From Kineosporia aurantiaca JCM 3230 (GTDB lineage Bacteria > Actinomycetota > Actinomycetes > Actinomycetales > Kineosporiaceae), in the NCBI GenBank assembly GCA_000719025.1, contig JODP01000010.1, positions 62,001 to 126,000 on the forward strand: a stretch of DNA of 64,000 nt, in the 5' to 3' direction. Position numbers and translations under genes: made by a program. Below, piece after piece: positions 34,099 to 42,438 of this stretch (within the stretch, counting starts at the first letter, position 1; every line of letters starts with the position of its first letter). The notes under the pieces were generated by a model. It was not told where the DNA came from and ran no database searches. It saw only the letters and a program-made list of their open reading frames with translations.

Positions 34099-35913
34099 TC
34101 AGTTCACCGGCGGGTAGGCGTTGGCCAGGAGCTGGCGGAACTGGGCCGAGAACCAGGCCCCGGAGACCGGGGCGTTGGGCAGGGCACCACTCAGGCTGTT
34201 ACCGTTGCGGCCGTTACCCGTGTAGGTCGGGTCGCACATCCTGTCGAAGCCCTTACCACCCGGGTTGTCCGGACCGGTCGGCACCAGCGAGCTGGAGCCG
34301 TCCGACTCGCCCGGAGGCTTGATCCAGGTGTAGGCATCGATCCCGCTGGCCGGGGCGGCCTGCGGGCGCTCGCCGAGACCGGCACCGCTCTGGTTGCACC
34401 AGTTGCCGGCGTGGATCCGCCGGTCGATCCGGGAGGCGTCCACGAAGGTGTTCAGATCGGTGGAGGTGCTGGCCGCGGTGGGCCGGGCGGAACCGCCCCA
34501 GCCGTTGCGGGAGGTGTCGATCAGCATCCCGATGTTGGCGTTGAACCCGACCGAGACCAGCTGGGTGCGGAACGCCTGGGCGAAGGTCAGCTCGTCGGTG
34601 TACTGGTTCCAGTCCACCCACTTCGACTGCCGCACGGTGGTGCCGTTCACGGTGGTACCGATCTTGACGAACGGCTCGCTCAGGGCGGAGTAGTTGGCGG
34701 TGTTGGTGATGAAGCCGTCCACCGTGTTGACGCCGCCGGTGGCCTTCTTCGCAGTGTCGGCGAACGTCGTGGCCGCCGGAGCGAAGTTGGTGTCCCAGCC
34801 GAGCCACCCGTGGTGCGCGGCGTCGATGTAGTTGTAGGTGTTCGTGCCCGCCGCGTGCAGCTTGGACAGGGCGTAGGCAATACCGGTCGAGTAGTTGCCG
34901 TTGGCCAGCATCGTCCGGCAGGCGTCGGTGGCACCGGCGGCGCTACCCGCGTTCGTCACCAGGTTCGGCAGCGAGTCGATCTCGACGATGTTGACGATCC
35001 GGATCGAGGAGTACTTCGGGTCTGCCTCGATCGCCGCGATCGGGTCGATGTAGTCGGTCTTGTAGCGACCGATCTCCGTCGGGCCGAGCTCACCATTGGA
35101 CGCCAGCGCCGCGCAGTCCCGACCGGGCAGGTCGTAGATGACGAACTGGGCGAGGGTCGCCTTCTGGGCCAGGGCCTTGTCGAGGTGTCCCCGCAGGCTC
35201 GTGGCGTAGCCGGAACCGGCCGGAGCGGTGATCGCGGCGATGCTGTCCAGCCAGACGCCGGTCGGCTCGTTCGAGACCGCGCTGCCGCCCGGCTCTGCCG
35301 CCGCCTTGGCCGACCAGTCGGCGTTCACGTACCACTTCGCGCCCACGTAGGGGTTGTCGAGGTGACTGCCGGGCTGAGCGGTGGTGGTCGGGGTGGGGCT
35401 GACCGTGGGCGAGACCGTTGACGTCGGCGAGACGGTCGGGGAGACCGTGGTGGTCGACGTCGGGGTCGGGGTGGTCGTGCCACCGTTGCAGGAGGTGCCG
35501 TTCAGGACGAAGTTGGTCGGGTTGGCGTTCGTCCCCGAGTACGTGCCGTTGAAGCCGACATTCGTGGTGGCGCCCGAGGCCAGGCTGCCGTTCCAGGCGG
35601 CATTGGCGATCTTCACGTGCTTGCCGGACTGGGTCAGCGTCCCGCCCCAGGCCGAGCTGCCCACCTGGTTGCCGGCGTAGTCGAACTCCAGCGCCCAGCT
35701 GGTGACCGGGTCACCGGAGTTGGTGATGTTGATACTGGCGGTGAATCCGCTGTCCCAGGAGTTCGCCGTATAGGCGATCGAGCATGCGGGGGCGGCGACG
35801 GCCGAACCGATCGATGCGAACGACACCCCTGCGGTGACCACGGCTACGGCCGCTGCCGCGGCCATTACACGGTGCGGGCGCAGACGCCCCACACCCTGCC
35901 TGAATCTGTTCAT
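34099..35913 (-). CDS. Secreted GH6 cellobiohydrolase with N-terminal CBM2
   Basis: 604 residues from ATG 35913 (AGGAG six bases upstream); the open frame upstream of it is not coding-like. Signal peptide to about residue 41 (ending A-V-A-A), CBM2 (CSIAYTANSWDSGFTASINI, WALEFDYAGNQV), a Thr/Pro/Ser/Val linker with TVSPT repeats, then GH6. VIYDLPGRDCAALASNGEL contains the catalytic Asp of the D-C-A-A-x-x-S-N-G motif, and WIKPPGESDGSS is the second signature. The large catalytic part, about 420 residues, favours a processive cellobiohydrolase of the Cel6B type over the shorter endoglucanases. It acts on the non-reducing ends of cellulose and complements GH5. Confidence 0.94.
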   Translation of the reverse strand: MNRFRQGVGRLRPHRVMAAAAAVAVVTAGVSFASIGSAVAAPACSIAYTANSWDSGFTASINITNSGDPVTSWALEFDYAGNQVGSSAWGGTLTQSGKHVKIANAAWNGSLASGATTNVGFNGTYSGTNANPTNFVLNGTSCNGGTTTPTPTSTTTVSPTVSPTSTVSPTVSPTPTTTAQPGSHLDNPYVGAKWYVNADWSAKAAAEPGGSAVSNEPTGVWLDSIAAITAPAGSGYATSLRGHLDKALAQKATLAQFVIYDLPGRDCAALASNGELGPTEIGRYKTDYIDPIAAIEADPKYSSIRIVNIVEIDSLPNLVTNAGSAAGATDACRTMLANGNYSTGIAYALSKLHAAGTNTYNYIDAAHHGWLGWDTNFAPAATTFADTAKKATGGVNTVDGFITNTANYSALSEPFVKIGTTVNGTTVRQSKWVDWNQYTDELTFAQAFRTQLVSVGFNANIGMLIDTSRNGWGGSARPTAASTSTDLNTFVDASRIDRRIHAGNWCNQSGAGLGERPQAAPASGIDAYTWIKPPGESDGSSSLVPTGPDNPGGKGFDRMCDPTYTGNGRNGNSLSGALPNAPVSGAWFSAQFRQLLANAYPPVN

Positions 35914-36413
35914 ACGATTCTCCTGATGGCTCGATCCACCGCAACGGCGAATGACCGCGACGGATCTTTGGGTCGGCTGTAGCAAGTGACGCTGACGTTG
36001 TTGCGGGCGCCGACAAGCGCTACGAGGAGGTTGCGGAGATGTTTCGCCAGTGTCAATGAACAACTCATTAGCCCTGCGAACCAATGGAAAGGCAGCTTGG
36101 GGAGTCTTCGCGGCACCCCGCGCTGAGCTGGCACGAAACATCAGGATCGGCTGTCCGGAGCCTGAATCCGGGCTCTGACCCGGCTGAAACCTCTGAAATT
36201 CATTCATCCGGCACCTCGGAGAAGTGCCGGCGCCACATCCATGCCTCCTCGATCAGGAATCCCGGACCGATCCGGGCTGATCGTGGTGCCGGGACCAGCG
36301 GCGAGCGGCTGTCGAGGCCTGAGCCCGCCGGAAAGCGTTTCACCGCAGAGCGTATCGAAGAGTCCGGTCTGCGGCTTCAGTTCGACGTACGGCCTCCGCG
36401 ACCCGGCCGTCTC
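35914..36413. other. 500-base intergenic region upstream of GH6
   Basis: No gene supported. A hairpin with CCGGCAC and GTGCCGG arms (36208-36230) lies downstream of the DUF1524 gene and may end its transcript. I did not find the CebR-type box here, unlike upstream of GH5. Confidence 0.5.
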
Positions 36414-37466
36414 CTATTCGCAGACAACGCCGTCGCCATCCGCATCCCGGTACCAGTTGTATTCGGGGTCGACACCCCGCGTGTAAGGGCCGTATCCAGC
36501 GGCTTTGGCGTCGGCACAGGTCCTGAAACGAGGATCGGTACCGGCGGTGGTGGTCGTCGTGGTGGGGGCGGCAGTTGTCGTGCTGACCGTCGTCGTGGGA
36601 CTGGCCGAGGTGGTGCTCGGCGACCCGGTCGGGGACGTGGTCGTGCTACTGGGCGTGGGCGAGGTGGGCGCCGTTGTGGGGTCAGTCGGCCCGGGCGTCG
36701 ATGTCGTCGGGATCGGCATCGGTTGCGCCAGGTCCGGTGGTGCTGCCTGACGAGCCGTCGGCAAGGGTTCGCCCGGGCAGCGCGCAAGGATCGCCGCCAT
36801 GGCCTTGTGCTCGGCTCGCGTGACCCACAGTTGGTAGATGCGTTTGACCGCGATCTGTCGGGCCACGTAGTCGCAACGGACGTCCTTGCGCGGGGGCAGC
36901 CAGGTAGCAGCGTCTGCGGACTTCTTCTTCGCATTCATCGCGCTGGTGGTTGCCAGCAAGTTCAACGGGTCGTTCGCGAACCGCGTCCGGGCCGTCTTCG
37001 TCAACCCCTGCGCGCCCTTCACCCAGGCATCCGCAAGAGCGACCACGTGGTCGATCTGAACATCCGCTGAGGTACCCGGCCCTCGCTGGAACGTCACGGT
37101 GGCCCGCTGGTAGGGATCGGCCAGGACGCCTGTCAGCACGATGCACCGGTCTGTAGCAGCGGTGATCGCAGAGAGGTCGCGACGCAGAATGTCGTTACGG
37201 GTATCGCACCCATTCTGATCGACATCAGCCCAGGCGCGGCCGTACTCTGCCCGCGCGTAGCCCGTCTTGGACGCCCTGCCCTTGACCTTCAAGGACGCCA
37301 GAGCCCGCTGCGCGCTCATTGTCTGCGCGGCCAATGGTCGAGCCGAGACGTCCTGAGCGGGCATTGGTCGCGTTGCGCCTGAGGCGAGGACGGCGATCCC
37401 GGCCAAGCTCATCAGAGCAGCCATCAGGGTCGTAACTATTCGCAATCGCGAGCCACCCACAGTCAC
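36414..37466 (-). CDS. Secreted DUF1524 (HNH-type) nuclease with excalibur domain
   Basis: 350 residues from GTG 37466. An N-terminal membrane or signal segment (TTLMAALMSLAGIAVLASG) precedes a DUF1524 domain. DVQIDHVVALADAWVKGAQGLT carries the D-H pair of its HNH-like site, and FANDPLNLLATTSAMNAKKKSAD and WLPPRKDVRCDYVARQI complete it. A Thr/Pro/Ser linker of about 70 residues leads to the C-terminal excalibur motif (CADAKAAGYGPYTRG, YNWYRDADGDGVVCE), a D-x-D-x-D-G calcium-binding loop. Probably an extracellular, Ca2+-dependent nuclease for DNA scavenging or competition. No immunity gene seen. Confidence 0.85.
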   Translation of the reverse strand: MTVGGSRLRIVTTLMAALMSLAGIAVLASGATRPMPAQDVSARPLAAQTMSAQRALASLKVKGRASKTGYARAEYGRAWADVDQNGCDTRNDILRRDLSAITAATDRCIVLTGVLADPYQRATVTFQRGPGTSADVQIDHVVALADAWVKGAQGLTKTARTRFANDPLNLLATTSAMNAKKKSADAATWLPPRKDVRCDYVARQIAVKRIYQLWVTRAEHKAMAAILARCPGEPLPTARQAAPPDLAQPMPIPTTSTPGPTDPTTAPTSPTPSSTTTSPTGSPSTTSASPTTTVSTTTAAPTTTTTTAGTDPRFRTCADAKAAGYGPYTRGVDPEYNWYRDADGDGVVCE

Positions 37467-37572
37467 AACTCTATCGGTGAGCCCACCCCAATCAGGAGCA
37501 GCAACGCGGGAGCCCTTCCGCCGTCCCGTCCGTAGAAGAGCTTCGTCGCGATCTGCGGTCGACGCGCGGTGG

Positions 37573-37881
37573 TCAGGCCGCCGGCCGAGCTAGCTGCTGC
37601 ACAGCCCGGAGAAGATCGTCCAGCGGAACCGAAAGATTGGCCGGCCGCTCCGCGCTCTGGCGCAAACCGTCCTCGATCCACCCACGCATCAGTACCGACG
37701 GCTTCACCCCACGCCGTTTGGCTTCCTCCTCGATCGCCTGAGCCATCACCAAAGACAGGCGCAGAGTCTTGTTCACCTCAAGGTTCTCCGCGCCCAGATC
37801 CGGCCCCTCGGCCGCCTCACCCTCGGCAATCACCTGTGAATGGTCCATGTTCAGGATGTCCTGCACCGCTCGTGCATCCAT
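37573..37881 (-). CDS. Antitoxin-like ribbon-helix-helix protein
   Basis: 102 residues. KTLRLSLVMAQAIEEEAKRRGVKPSVLMRGWIEDGLRQ has the strand, helix, turn, helix layout of the MetJ/Arc (CopG/BrnA) fold. A poorly conserved N-terminal part probably contacts the toxin. It starts two bases after the stop of the small upstream gene. That order, with the toxin first, is as in BrnTA-type modules. Confidence 0.7.
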   Translation of the reverse strand: MDARAVQDILNMDHSQVIAEGEAAEGPDLGAENLEVNKTLRLSLVMAQAIEEEAKRRGVKPSVLMRGWIEDGLRQSAERPANLSVPLDDLLRAVQQLARPAA

Positions 37882-37883
37882 GA

Positions 37884-38089
37884 TCAGTTCCCTCCCCTGG
37901 CCCGGTCGAAGCTCGCAATCTCAGCGCCGGTCATGTCGCGACCCGGACGCCATAAACCAGCAACACATCCTCCAGATGCCGCACCACTCGGGGCGGGCTC
38001 TGAACGACCTGCAGATACTCCGCCAGCGTGATCCCGAACAGGTCGAGGTTGTCCCAGCTGTCCTCGCCGATCGTGTACTTCCGGTCCAT
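37884..38089 (-). pseudogene. Small toxin-like gene with a frameshift
   Basis: From ATG 38089 the frame reads MDRKYTIGEDSWDNLDLFGI, continues to RVVRHLEDVLLVYG, then VRVAT and a premature stop. One extra base near 37948 instead gives VYGRPGRDMTGAEIASFDRARGGN, which stops at 37884, two bases before the antitoxin ATG. The restored protein would be 68 residues, and the whole arrangement is that of a toxin-antitoxin operon. Toxin inactivation by a one-base loss is plausible. The toxin family is not certain. Confidence 0.5.
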
Positions 38090-38097
38090 CTCTCCCC

Positions 38098-38126
38098 AGT
38101 TTGCAATGCGCCTGCAATGCGGTCAA
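38098..38126 (-). promoter_or_regulatory. Promoter with direct-repeat operator for the TA pair
   Basis: On the minus strand TTGACC (38126-38121) and CAAACT (38103-38098) are 17 bases apart, as -35 and -10. The spacer holds two copies of TGCAATGCG (plus strand 38102-38110 and 38113-38121), offset by eleven bases or one helical turn. Such repeats are bound by RHH antitoxins for autorepression. Confidence 0.55.
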
Positions 38127-38320
38127 GTAATAACCGTAATGCCGTTGCGGAGTCCGGTCGTCCCAGCAGGAGAGAGGGGCGGTGCGAAGGCAGTGCGCAT
38201 CGTCCAACCTCCTACTAGGACCGCACCGTCCCAGCAGGGTCTCGTCCTACTGTTCAGGGACCAAGGCACCACCCGGGGCGCGTTATGGCCATCACGCAGG
38301 TTCTTTCGGACAGAACAGCA

Positions 38321-39151
38321 TCAGCCCGCCAAGGTGTCGAGACGGGCGATGGCCTCAGCCGGCAGCGTGAGATCGGCGGCGCCGATGTTCTCGCGGAGGT
38401 GGGCCACCGACGACGTCCCCGGAATGGGAAGGATGACGGGAGATCTCTGCAGGAGCCAGGCCAGGGCGGTCTGCTGCGGGGTTGCCCCCACCGCCGCCGC
38501 GACCTCGTCGAGGGTTGCGGACTGCAGAGGGTTCCAGCCGCCGAGCGGGAAGAACGGGACATACCCGATGCCGTCCGCCGCGAGAGTGTCGATCAGGTCG
38601 TCGTCGCCCCGCAGGACCAGGTTGTACATGTTCTGGACGAAGACGATCGGGGCGATGGTTCGGGCCTCGGCGACCTGGGCGGCGGTGACGTTGGAGACGC
38701 CCAGGTGGCGGATCAGGCCTTCCTTGCGCAGGCCGGCAAGTTCGCTGAACGCCGGGGCGAGGGAGCCGGGGCCCTCGCCCCGGAGGTTGACGGCGTCGAG
38801 GACGTCCAGGCCGAGGTGCTTCAGGTTCGCTTCTACCTGGGCGCGCAGGTCATGGGGTGACGGCTCCCAGCTGCCGTCGCCGCCCCGGCGGAAGCCGACC
38901 TTGGTGACGATGCGCAGATCCGAGGGGTAGGGGTGCAGCGCCTCCTTGATGAGCTGGTTGGTGACGTGGGGCCCGTAGTAGTCGCTGGTGTCCAGGTGGG
39001 TGACGCCCAGGTCGACGGCGGCGCGCAGCACCTGGACGGCTGCGGCACGGTCGCGGGGCGGGCCGAAGGCGTTGGGCCCGGCGAGTTGCATCGCGCCGTA
39101 GCCGATGCGGCTCAGGGTCAGGTCTTCGGCGAGGGTGATCGTGGTGTTCAT
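38321..39151 (-). CDS. Aldo/keto reductase
   Basis: 276 residues from ATG 39151. LTLSRIGYGAMQLAGPNAFG begins the barrel. LGVTHLDTSDYYGPHVTNQLIKEAL gives the catalytic Asp and Tyr, and LRIVTKVGF the Lys. The fourth tetrad position, usually His, reads DAVNLRGEG, as in a subgroup that includes E. coli YdbC (pyridoxal reductase-like). NADPH contacts come from the C-terminal ILPIPGTSSVAHLRENIGA. The likely role is reduction of a small aldehyde. It is divergent from an XRE regulator that probably controls it. Confidence 0.9.
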   Translation of the reverse strand: MNTTITLAEDLTLSRIGYGAMQLAGPNAFGPPRDRAAAVQVLRAAVDLGVTHLDTSDYYGPHVTNQLIKEALHPYPSDLRIVTKVGFRRGGDGSWEPSPHDLRAQVEANLKHLGLDVLDAVNLRGEGPGSLAPAFSELAGLRKEGLIRHLGVSNVTAAQVAEARTIAPIVFVQNMYNLVLRGDDDLIDTLAADGIGYVPFFPLGGWNPLQSATLDEVAAAVGATPQQTALAWLLQRSPVILPIPGTSSVAHLRENIGAADLTLPAEAIARLDTLAG

Positions 39152-39252
39152 GCCTTCGAGCCTGTAGCCGCTGCGGGAGAGGAGGGAGCCCCACTTGATG
39201 GTGGCAAAATCTGTATCACCCAGGGCGGGCCGGGCCGGTGGACCATAGGGGC

Positions 39253-40098
39253 ATGAGTCCACTGGGTGCGGAGCTGCGGGCCTGGCGAGACCGGTTGGAT
39301 CCGGCGGCGCTGGGGCTGGCGCACAACTTGCCCCGCCGGGTGGCCGGTTTGCGGCGTTCGGAGTTGGCGATGCTGGCCGGGATCTCGGTCGAGTACGTGA
39401 TCCGGCTCGAGCAGGGCAAGGTGACCACCCCGTCGGCTCAGGTGTGTTCGGCGTTGGCGCGCGCGTTGCAGCTGTCGGACGGCGAGCAGGCGCACCTGAT
39501 GCGTCTGGCCGGGCACGCCGCCAGTCCGGGGCGGGTGCCGCGGCTGATCCCGGCGAGCCTGCACCGGATCATGGAGCAGCTGTCGAACAATCCGATCGGG
39601 GTCTACGACGCAACCTGGCAGCTCCTGCACTGGAACTCGCTGTTCGCGGCGACCTTCGGTGATCCAACCCGGGCGACCCGGAGCCCGCAGACGGAGCGCA
39701 GCATGCTGATCAGCCAGTTCGAGGGGCCTCTCCCCCGCCTCCGGCAGACCGCAGCCGAGCAGGCCGAGTTCGAGACGTCCTTGGTCGCGGATCTGCGGGC
39801 GAGCACCGGCCGTTACCCGAACGACCCCGAAGTCCTCGCGCTGGTGTCCCGCCTGATGCGCTTCCCCCACTTCCGCGAGCTGTGGGAGTTGCGCGCGGTC
39901 GCCGCCCACGAGACCGCGAGCAAGATCGTGGAGCACCCGGAGGTCGGGGACATCGCGATCGACTCGAGCGTGCTGACCACGCAGGGCACGGACCTGCGAA
40001 TGGTGGTCAACACCCCGCGGCCGGGTACGGATGCCCGCAGCAAACTCGATCTGCTCGCGGCGATCGGCCTTCAGGAAATGTCCTCTCGGAGCGTGTGA
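39253..40098 (+). CDS. XRE family regulator with MmyB-like ligand domain
   Basis: 281 residues from ATG 39253 (an earlier ATG at 39238 adds five). GAELRAWRDRLDPAALG, RRVAGLRRSELAMLAGISVEYVIRLEQGKVTTPSAQVCSALARALQL is the actinobacterial XRE helix-turn-helix. The rest is the MmyB-like PAS-related domain (NNPIGVYDATWQLLHWNSLFAATFGD, FRELWELRAVAAH). Such regulators commonly sit next to a divergent reductase gene, as here with the aldo/keto reductase 101 bases away. Confidence 0.9.
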   Translation: MSPLGAELRAWRDRLDPAALGLAHNLPRRVAGLRRSELAMLAGISVEYVIRLEQGKVTTPSAQVCSALARALQLSDGEQAHLMRLAGHAASPGRVPRLIPASLHRIMEQLSNNPIGVYDATWQLLHWNSLFAATFGDPTRATRSPQTERSMLISQFEGPLPRLRQTAAEQAEFETSLVADLRASTGRYPNDPEVLALVSRLMRFPHFRELWELRAVAAHETASKIVEHPEVGDIAIDSSVLTTQGTDLRMVVNTPRPGTDARSKLDLLAAIGLQEMSSRSV

Positions 40099-40283
40099 AT
40101 CGATCTTGTCGTCGCCCCGTCATCGGTGCGTGGCCAGAGGTTGCCGAATGGTTTTCACGTCCCTGGCTCGTAGCCGGTCAAGTCGCGGCAATCCGGGTCG
40201 ATGTCGTGGGGTAGGGCCGAACAAGGCTGGTTCGCCTGGGAGGCCCGGCAGTGATCGCGCTCGGGTAGGAGGAGGCATGTTCA

Positions 40284-40670
40284 ATGGCCAGGGTCTTGGT
40301 AGTCGAAGACGATCCGGGCACCCGGGCCACGGTGGCAGCTTGGCTGCAGTGGATGGGGCACCAGGTGGCGAGCGCCGATTCCCTGGCTGATGCGTTGCGT
40401 CTGATTCCGAGAATCTCGGTCGACCCGGCGGAGGCGGCCGAGGTGGCGGTCCTGGACATCGTCATGCCGGACGGCAGTGGGATCGACGTTCTTCAGCAGC
40501 TGCGCCAGCAGCCAGCCACGTCGCAGATCCCGGCCATCTTCCTGAGCGCCAGCAAGGCCGAGTCCGACCGGGTGGCCGCGCGGAATCTGGGCGGCCACTT
40601 CGTGACCAAGCCGGTGAGCAGGTCGGTCCTGCAGGCCGCCGTGGAATCCGCCCTGGTCAGGTACCACTGA
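40284..40670 (+). CDS. Single-domain response regulator
   Basis: 128 residues, only a receiver domain. MARVLVVEDDPGTRATVAAW supplies the acidic pair, VAVLDIVMPDGSGIDVL the phospho-acceptor Asp, FLSAS the switch Ser and HFVTKPVSRS the conserved Lys. No output domain, so it acts like CheY or Spo0F through protein contacts. No kinase gene is adjacent; the nearest is the broken DosS-like kinase. Confidence 0.92.
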   Translation: MARVLVVEDDPGTRATVAAWLQWMGHQVASADSLADALRLIPRISVDPAEAAEVAVLDIVMPDGSGIDVLQQLRQQPATSQIPAIFLSASKAESDRVAARNLGGHFVTKPVSRSVLQAAVESALVRYH

Positions 40671-40691
40671 ACAGGTTCGCCCGCCGCCCGG

Positions 40692-41261
40692 TCAGACCGG
40701 CCCCGACGACGTGAGCAGACCGTCCAGGAAATGCTGGAACGCCCGGTTCGCCCGGTCGGCATCCCCGGTGGCGTCGAGGTCCATCAGCAGGCCCCGGATC
40801 ACCGCGAGCACGAGGGTGGCCAGTTCCGGGCGCCCCATGGTCTGCAGGCCCTCCTCCAGCGGCCTGAGCCAGTCCGTCGTTGCGGCCTTGCGGAAACCGG
40901 GCCAGAGCGGTTCCACCGTGCCTTCCCGCCACTGGGCGAACATCCGCAGGAACGGACGCCCGTCCGGACCGGTCATCGCGGTCCAGGCGTTGGCCAGCGT
41001 GGTGGGGTAGGGCTCGTCTGGCCGGGGCCGCAGCAGGGCGCCGAAGGCCTCGAGCTGGCGTTCACGGGCCCGGCCGATCACCGCCTTCAGCAGCTTGTCG
41101 CGGGTACCGAAGTGGTAGATCAGCATGCGGGCCGACGTTCCGGTGCCGCTGACCAGCGGCTCCAGCCGGTCCGGCAGGCCGTGCTCGAGCGCGTGGTCGG
41201 TGCAGGCATCCAGCAGTCGCTGCCTGATCTCGGGCTGTTGCCGGCGTCCCATGTCCGGCAT
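40692..41261 (-). CDS. TetR family transcriptional regulator
   Basis: 189 residues from ATG 41261 (ATG 41252 is possible). IRQRLLDACTDHALEHGLPDRLEPLVSGTGTSARMLIYHFGTRDKLLKAVI is the N-terminal helix-turn-helix, with the Y-H-F-G-x-R-D-K-L signature of TetR helix 4. The C-terminal ligand domain is helical. It is divergent from the alpha/beta hydrolase gene (68 bases) and probably controls the hydrolase-SnoaL pair. Confidence 0.9.
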   Translation of the reverse strand: MPDMGRRQQPEIRQRLLDACTDHALEHGLPDRLEPLVSGTGTSARMLIYHFGTRDKLLKAVIGRARERQLEAFGALLRPRPDEPYPTTLANAWTAMTGPDGRPFLRMFAQWREGTVEPLWPGFRKAATTDWLRPLEEGLQTMGRPELATLVLAVIRGLLMDLDATGDADRANRAFQHFLDGLLTSSGPV

Positions 41262-41329
41262 TTTTTCGCGTAATAACTTCTACGTCTACCGTGGATCGGG
41301 AACTGTCGGACCTACGTGGAGGAGCAGCA

Positions 41330-42049
41330 ATGAGGGTCGTATTCGTGCACGGAGCCTGCGTACGAGACGGGTCGTGGTGGTGGCACCGCGCAGCGCCGCT
41401 CCTGCAGGAGCAGGGGGTCACGAGCCTCACGCCCCTCCTGCCCAGCTGCGGGGAGACCGGACTGGCGACCGGCACCGGCGGACCGGGGTTGGCCGAGGAC
41501 GTCGACGCCGTGCGGACGGTGCTCCAGGGCAGCGACGAACCCACCGTCGTGGTCGCCCACAGCTACGGCGGCATCGTGACCGCCGAGGCGGCGGTCGGGG
41601 TCGCGTCCGTCCGGCATCTGGTGCTGATCTCCAGTTACCTGCCCGAGGTCGGGCAGAGCCTGTCGGAGTTCGGCGACGAGGGCCCGTCCCCGTTCCTGGA
41701 CGTCGACCTGGACGCCGGAACGTTCGGGGTGCGTCCGGAGCTCCTGGTGGACAACTACCTGCAGGATTGTGACGCCGACGTCCAGGAGCAGGCGTTGTCC
41801 CATCTGGCCCGCCAGAGCCTTCACGTGACCGGAGCGCCGGTCCTGACCGCGGCTTGGCACGACGTGCCGTCCACGTACGTGGTGTGCGCGAAGGACAAGG
41901 GCACCTCGCCCCGGCTGCAGCGTGACTTCGCCCGCCGGGCCGGCCGGGTCGTCGAACTCGACGCCGGTCACCACCCGTTCCTGTCCCAGCCCACCGCGAT
42001 CGTCGATCTGCTGATGAGTCTGGACGGTTTCGCCGATGAACCCCGCTGA
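41330..42049 (+). CDS. Alpha/beta hydrolase
   Basis: 239 residues from ATG 41330, preceded by GGAGG. VVFVHGACVRDGSWWWHRAAPLL gives the oxyanion H-G, VVVAHSYGGIVTAEAA the nucleophile Ser in the elbow, and VVELDAGHHPFLSQPTAIVDLL the catalytic His. The W-W-W-H pattern is typical of the salicylate esterase/EstC-like branch of actinobacteria. It overlaps the next gene by 14 bases. Substrate unknown, probably a small ester or lactone. Confidence 0.9.
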   Translation: MRVVFVHGACVRDGSWWWHRAAPLLQEQGVTSLTPLLPSCGETGLATGTGGPGLAEDVDAVRTVLQGSDEPTVVVAHSYGGIVTAEAAVGVASVRHLVLISSYLPEVGQSLSEFGDEGPSPFLDVDLDAGTFGVRPELLVDNYLQDCDADVQEQALSHLARQSLHVTGAPVLTAAWHDVPSTYVVCAKDKGTSPRLQRDFARRAGRVVELDAGHHPFLSQPTAIVDLLMSLDGFADEPR

Positions 42050-42392
42050 CGAGGCCCTTCTGCGCAAGGCCTACACGGCCTACAACGCCCAGGACGTCGA
42101 CACCCTGCTCACCCTCCTGGGCGAGGATGTCGACTGGCCGGACGCCGGTGACCGACTACGCGGCAAGGCGGCTGTGCGGTTGTACTGGTTAGAACAGTGG
42201 ACGCGCATCCTCACCCGGGACGAACCGGTTGCCTTCGCCCGTCGGCCCGATGGGCGGATTGTTGTGAGGATCAGCCAGGTCGTGCATTCCGTCGACGGTG
42301 AACTGGTCTCCACCGGTCATTTCGACCACGTGCACCTGATCACCGACGGCCGGATCCGGCGCCTGGACATCGAGGCGGTGGAGCCGGCATGA
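42036..42392 (+). CDS. SnoaL-like / NTF2-fold protein
   Basis: 118 residues. ALLRKAYTAYNAQDVDTLLTLLGEDVDWPDAGDRLRGKAAVRLYW is the helix-rich first half of the NTF2-like cone fold, followed by strands (VVHSVDGELVSTGHFDHVHLITDGRIRRLDIEAV). Members act as isomerases, cyclases or ligand binders. It overlaps the hydrolase by 14 bases and is surely co-translated with it, so a joint role on one small substrate is likely. Confidence 0.88.
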   Translation: MNPADEALLRKAYTAYNAQDVDTLLTLLGEDVDWPDAGDRLRGKAAVRLYWLEQWTRILTRDEPVAFARRPDGRIVVRISQVVHSVDGELVSTGHFDHVHLITDGRIRRLDIEAVEPA

Positions 42393-42438
42393 GGGACGCT
42401 CTGACGTTCCGATTCTCGGTGCAAGGGCCGGATCCGGT

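Noticed and set aside
36327..36343. GAAAGCGTTTC, a LacI-like half palindrome
   Set aside because: Not symmetric in its centre, lies downstream of a gene, and does not match the CebR box.
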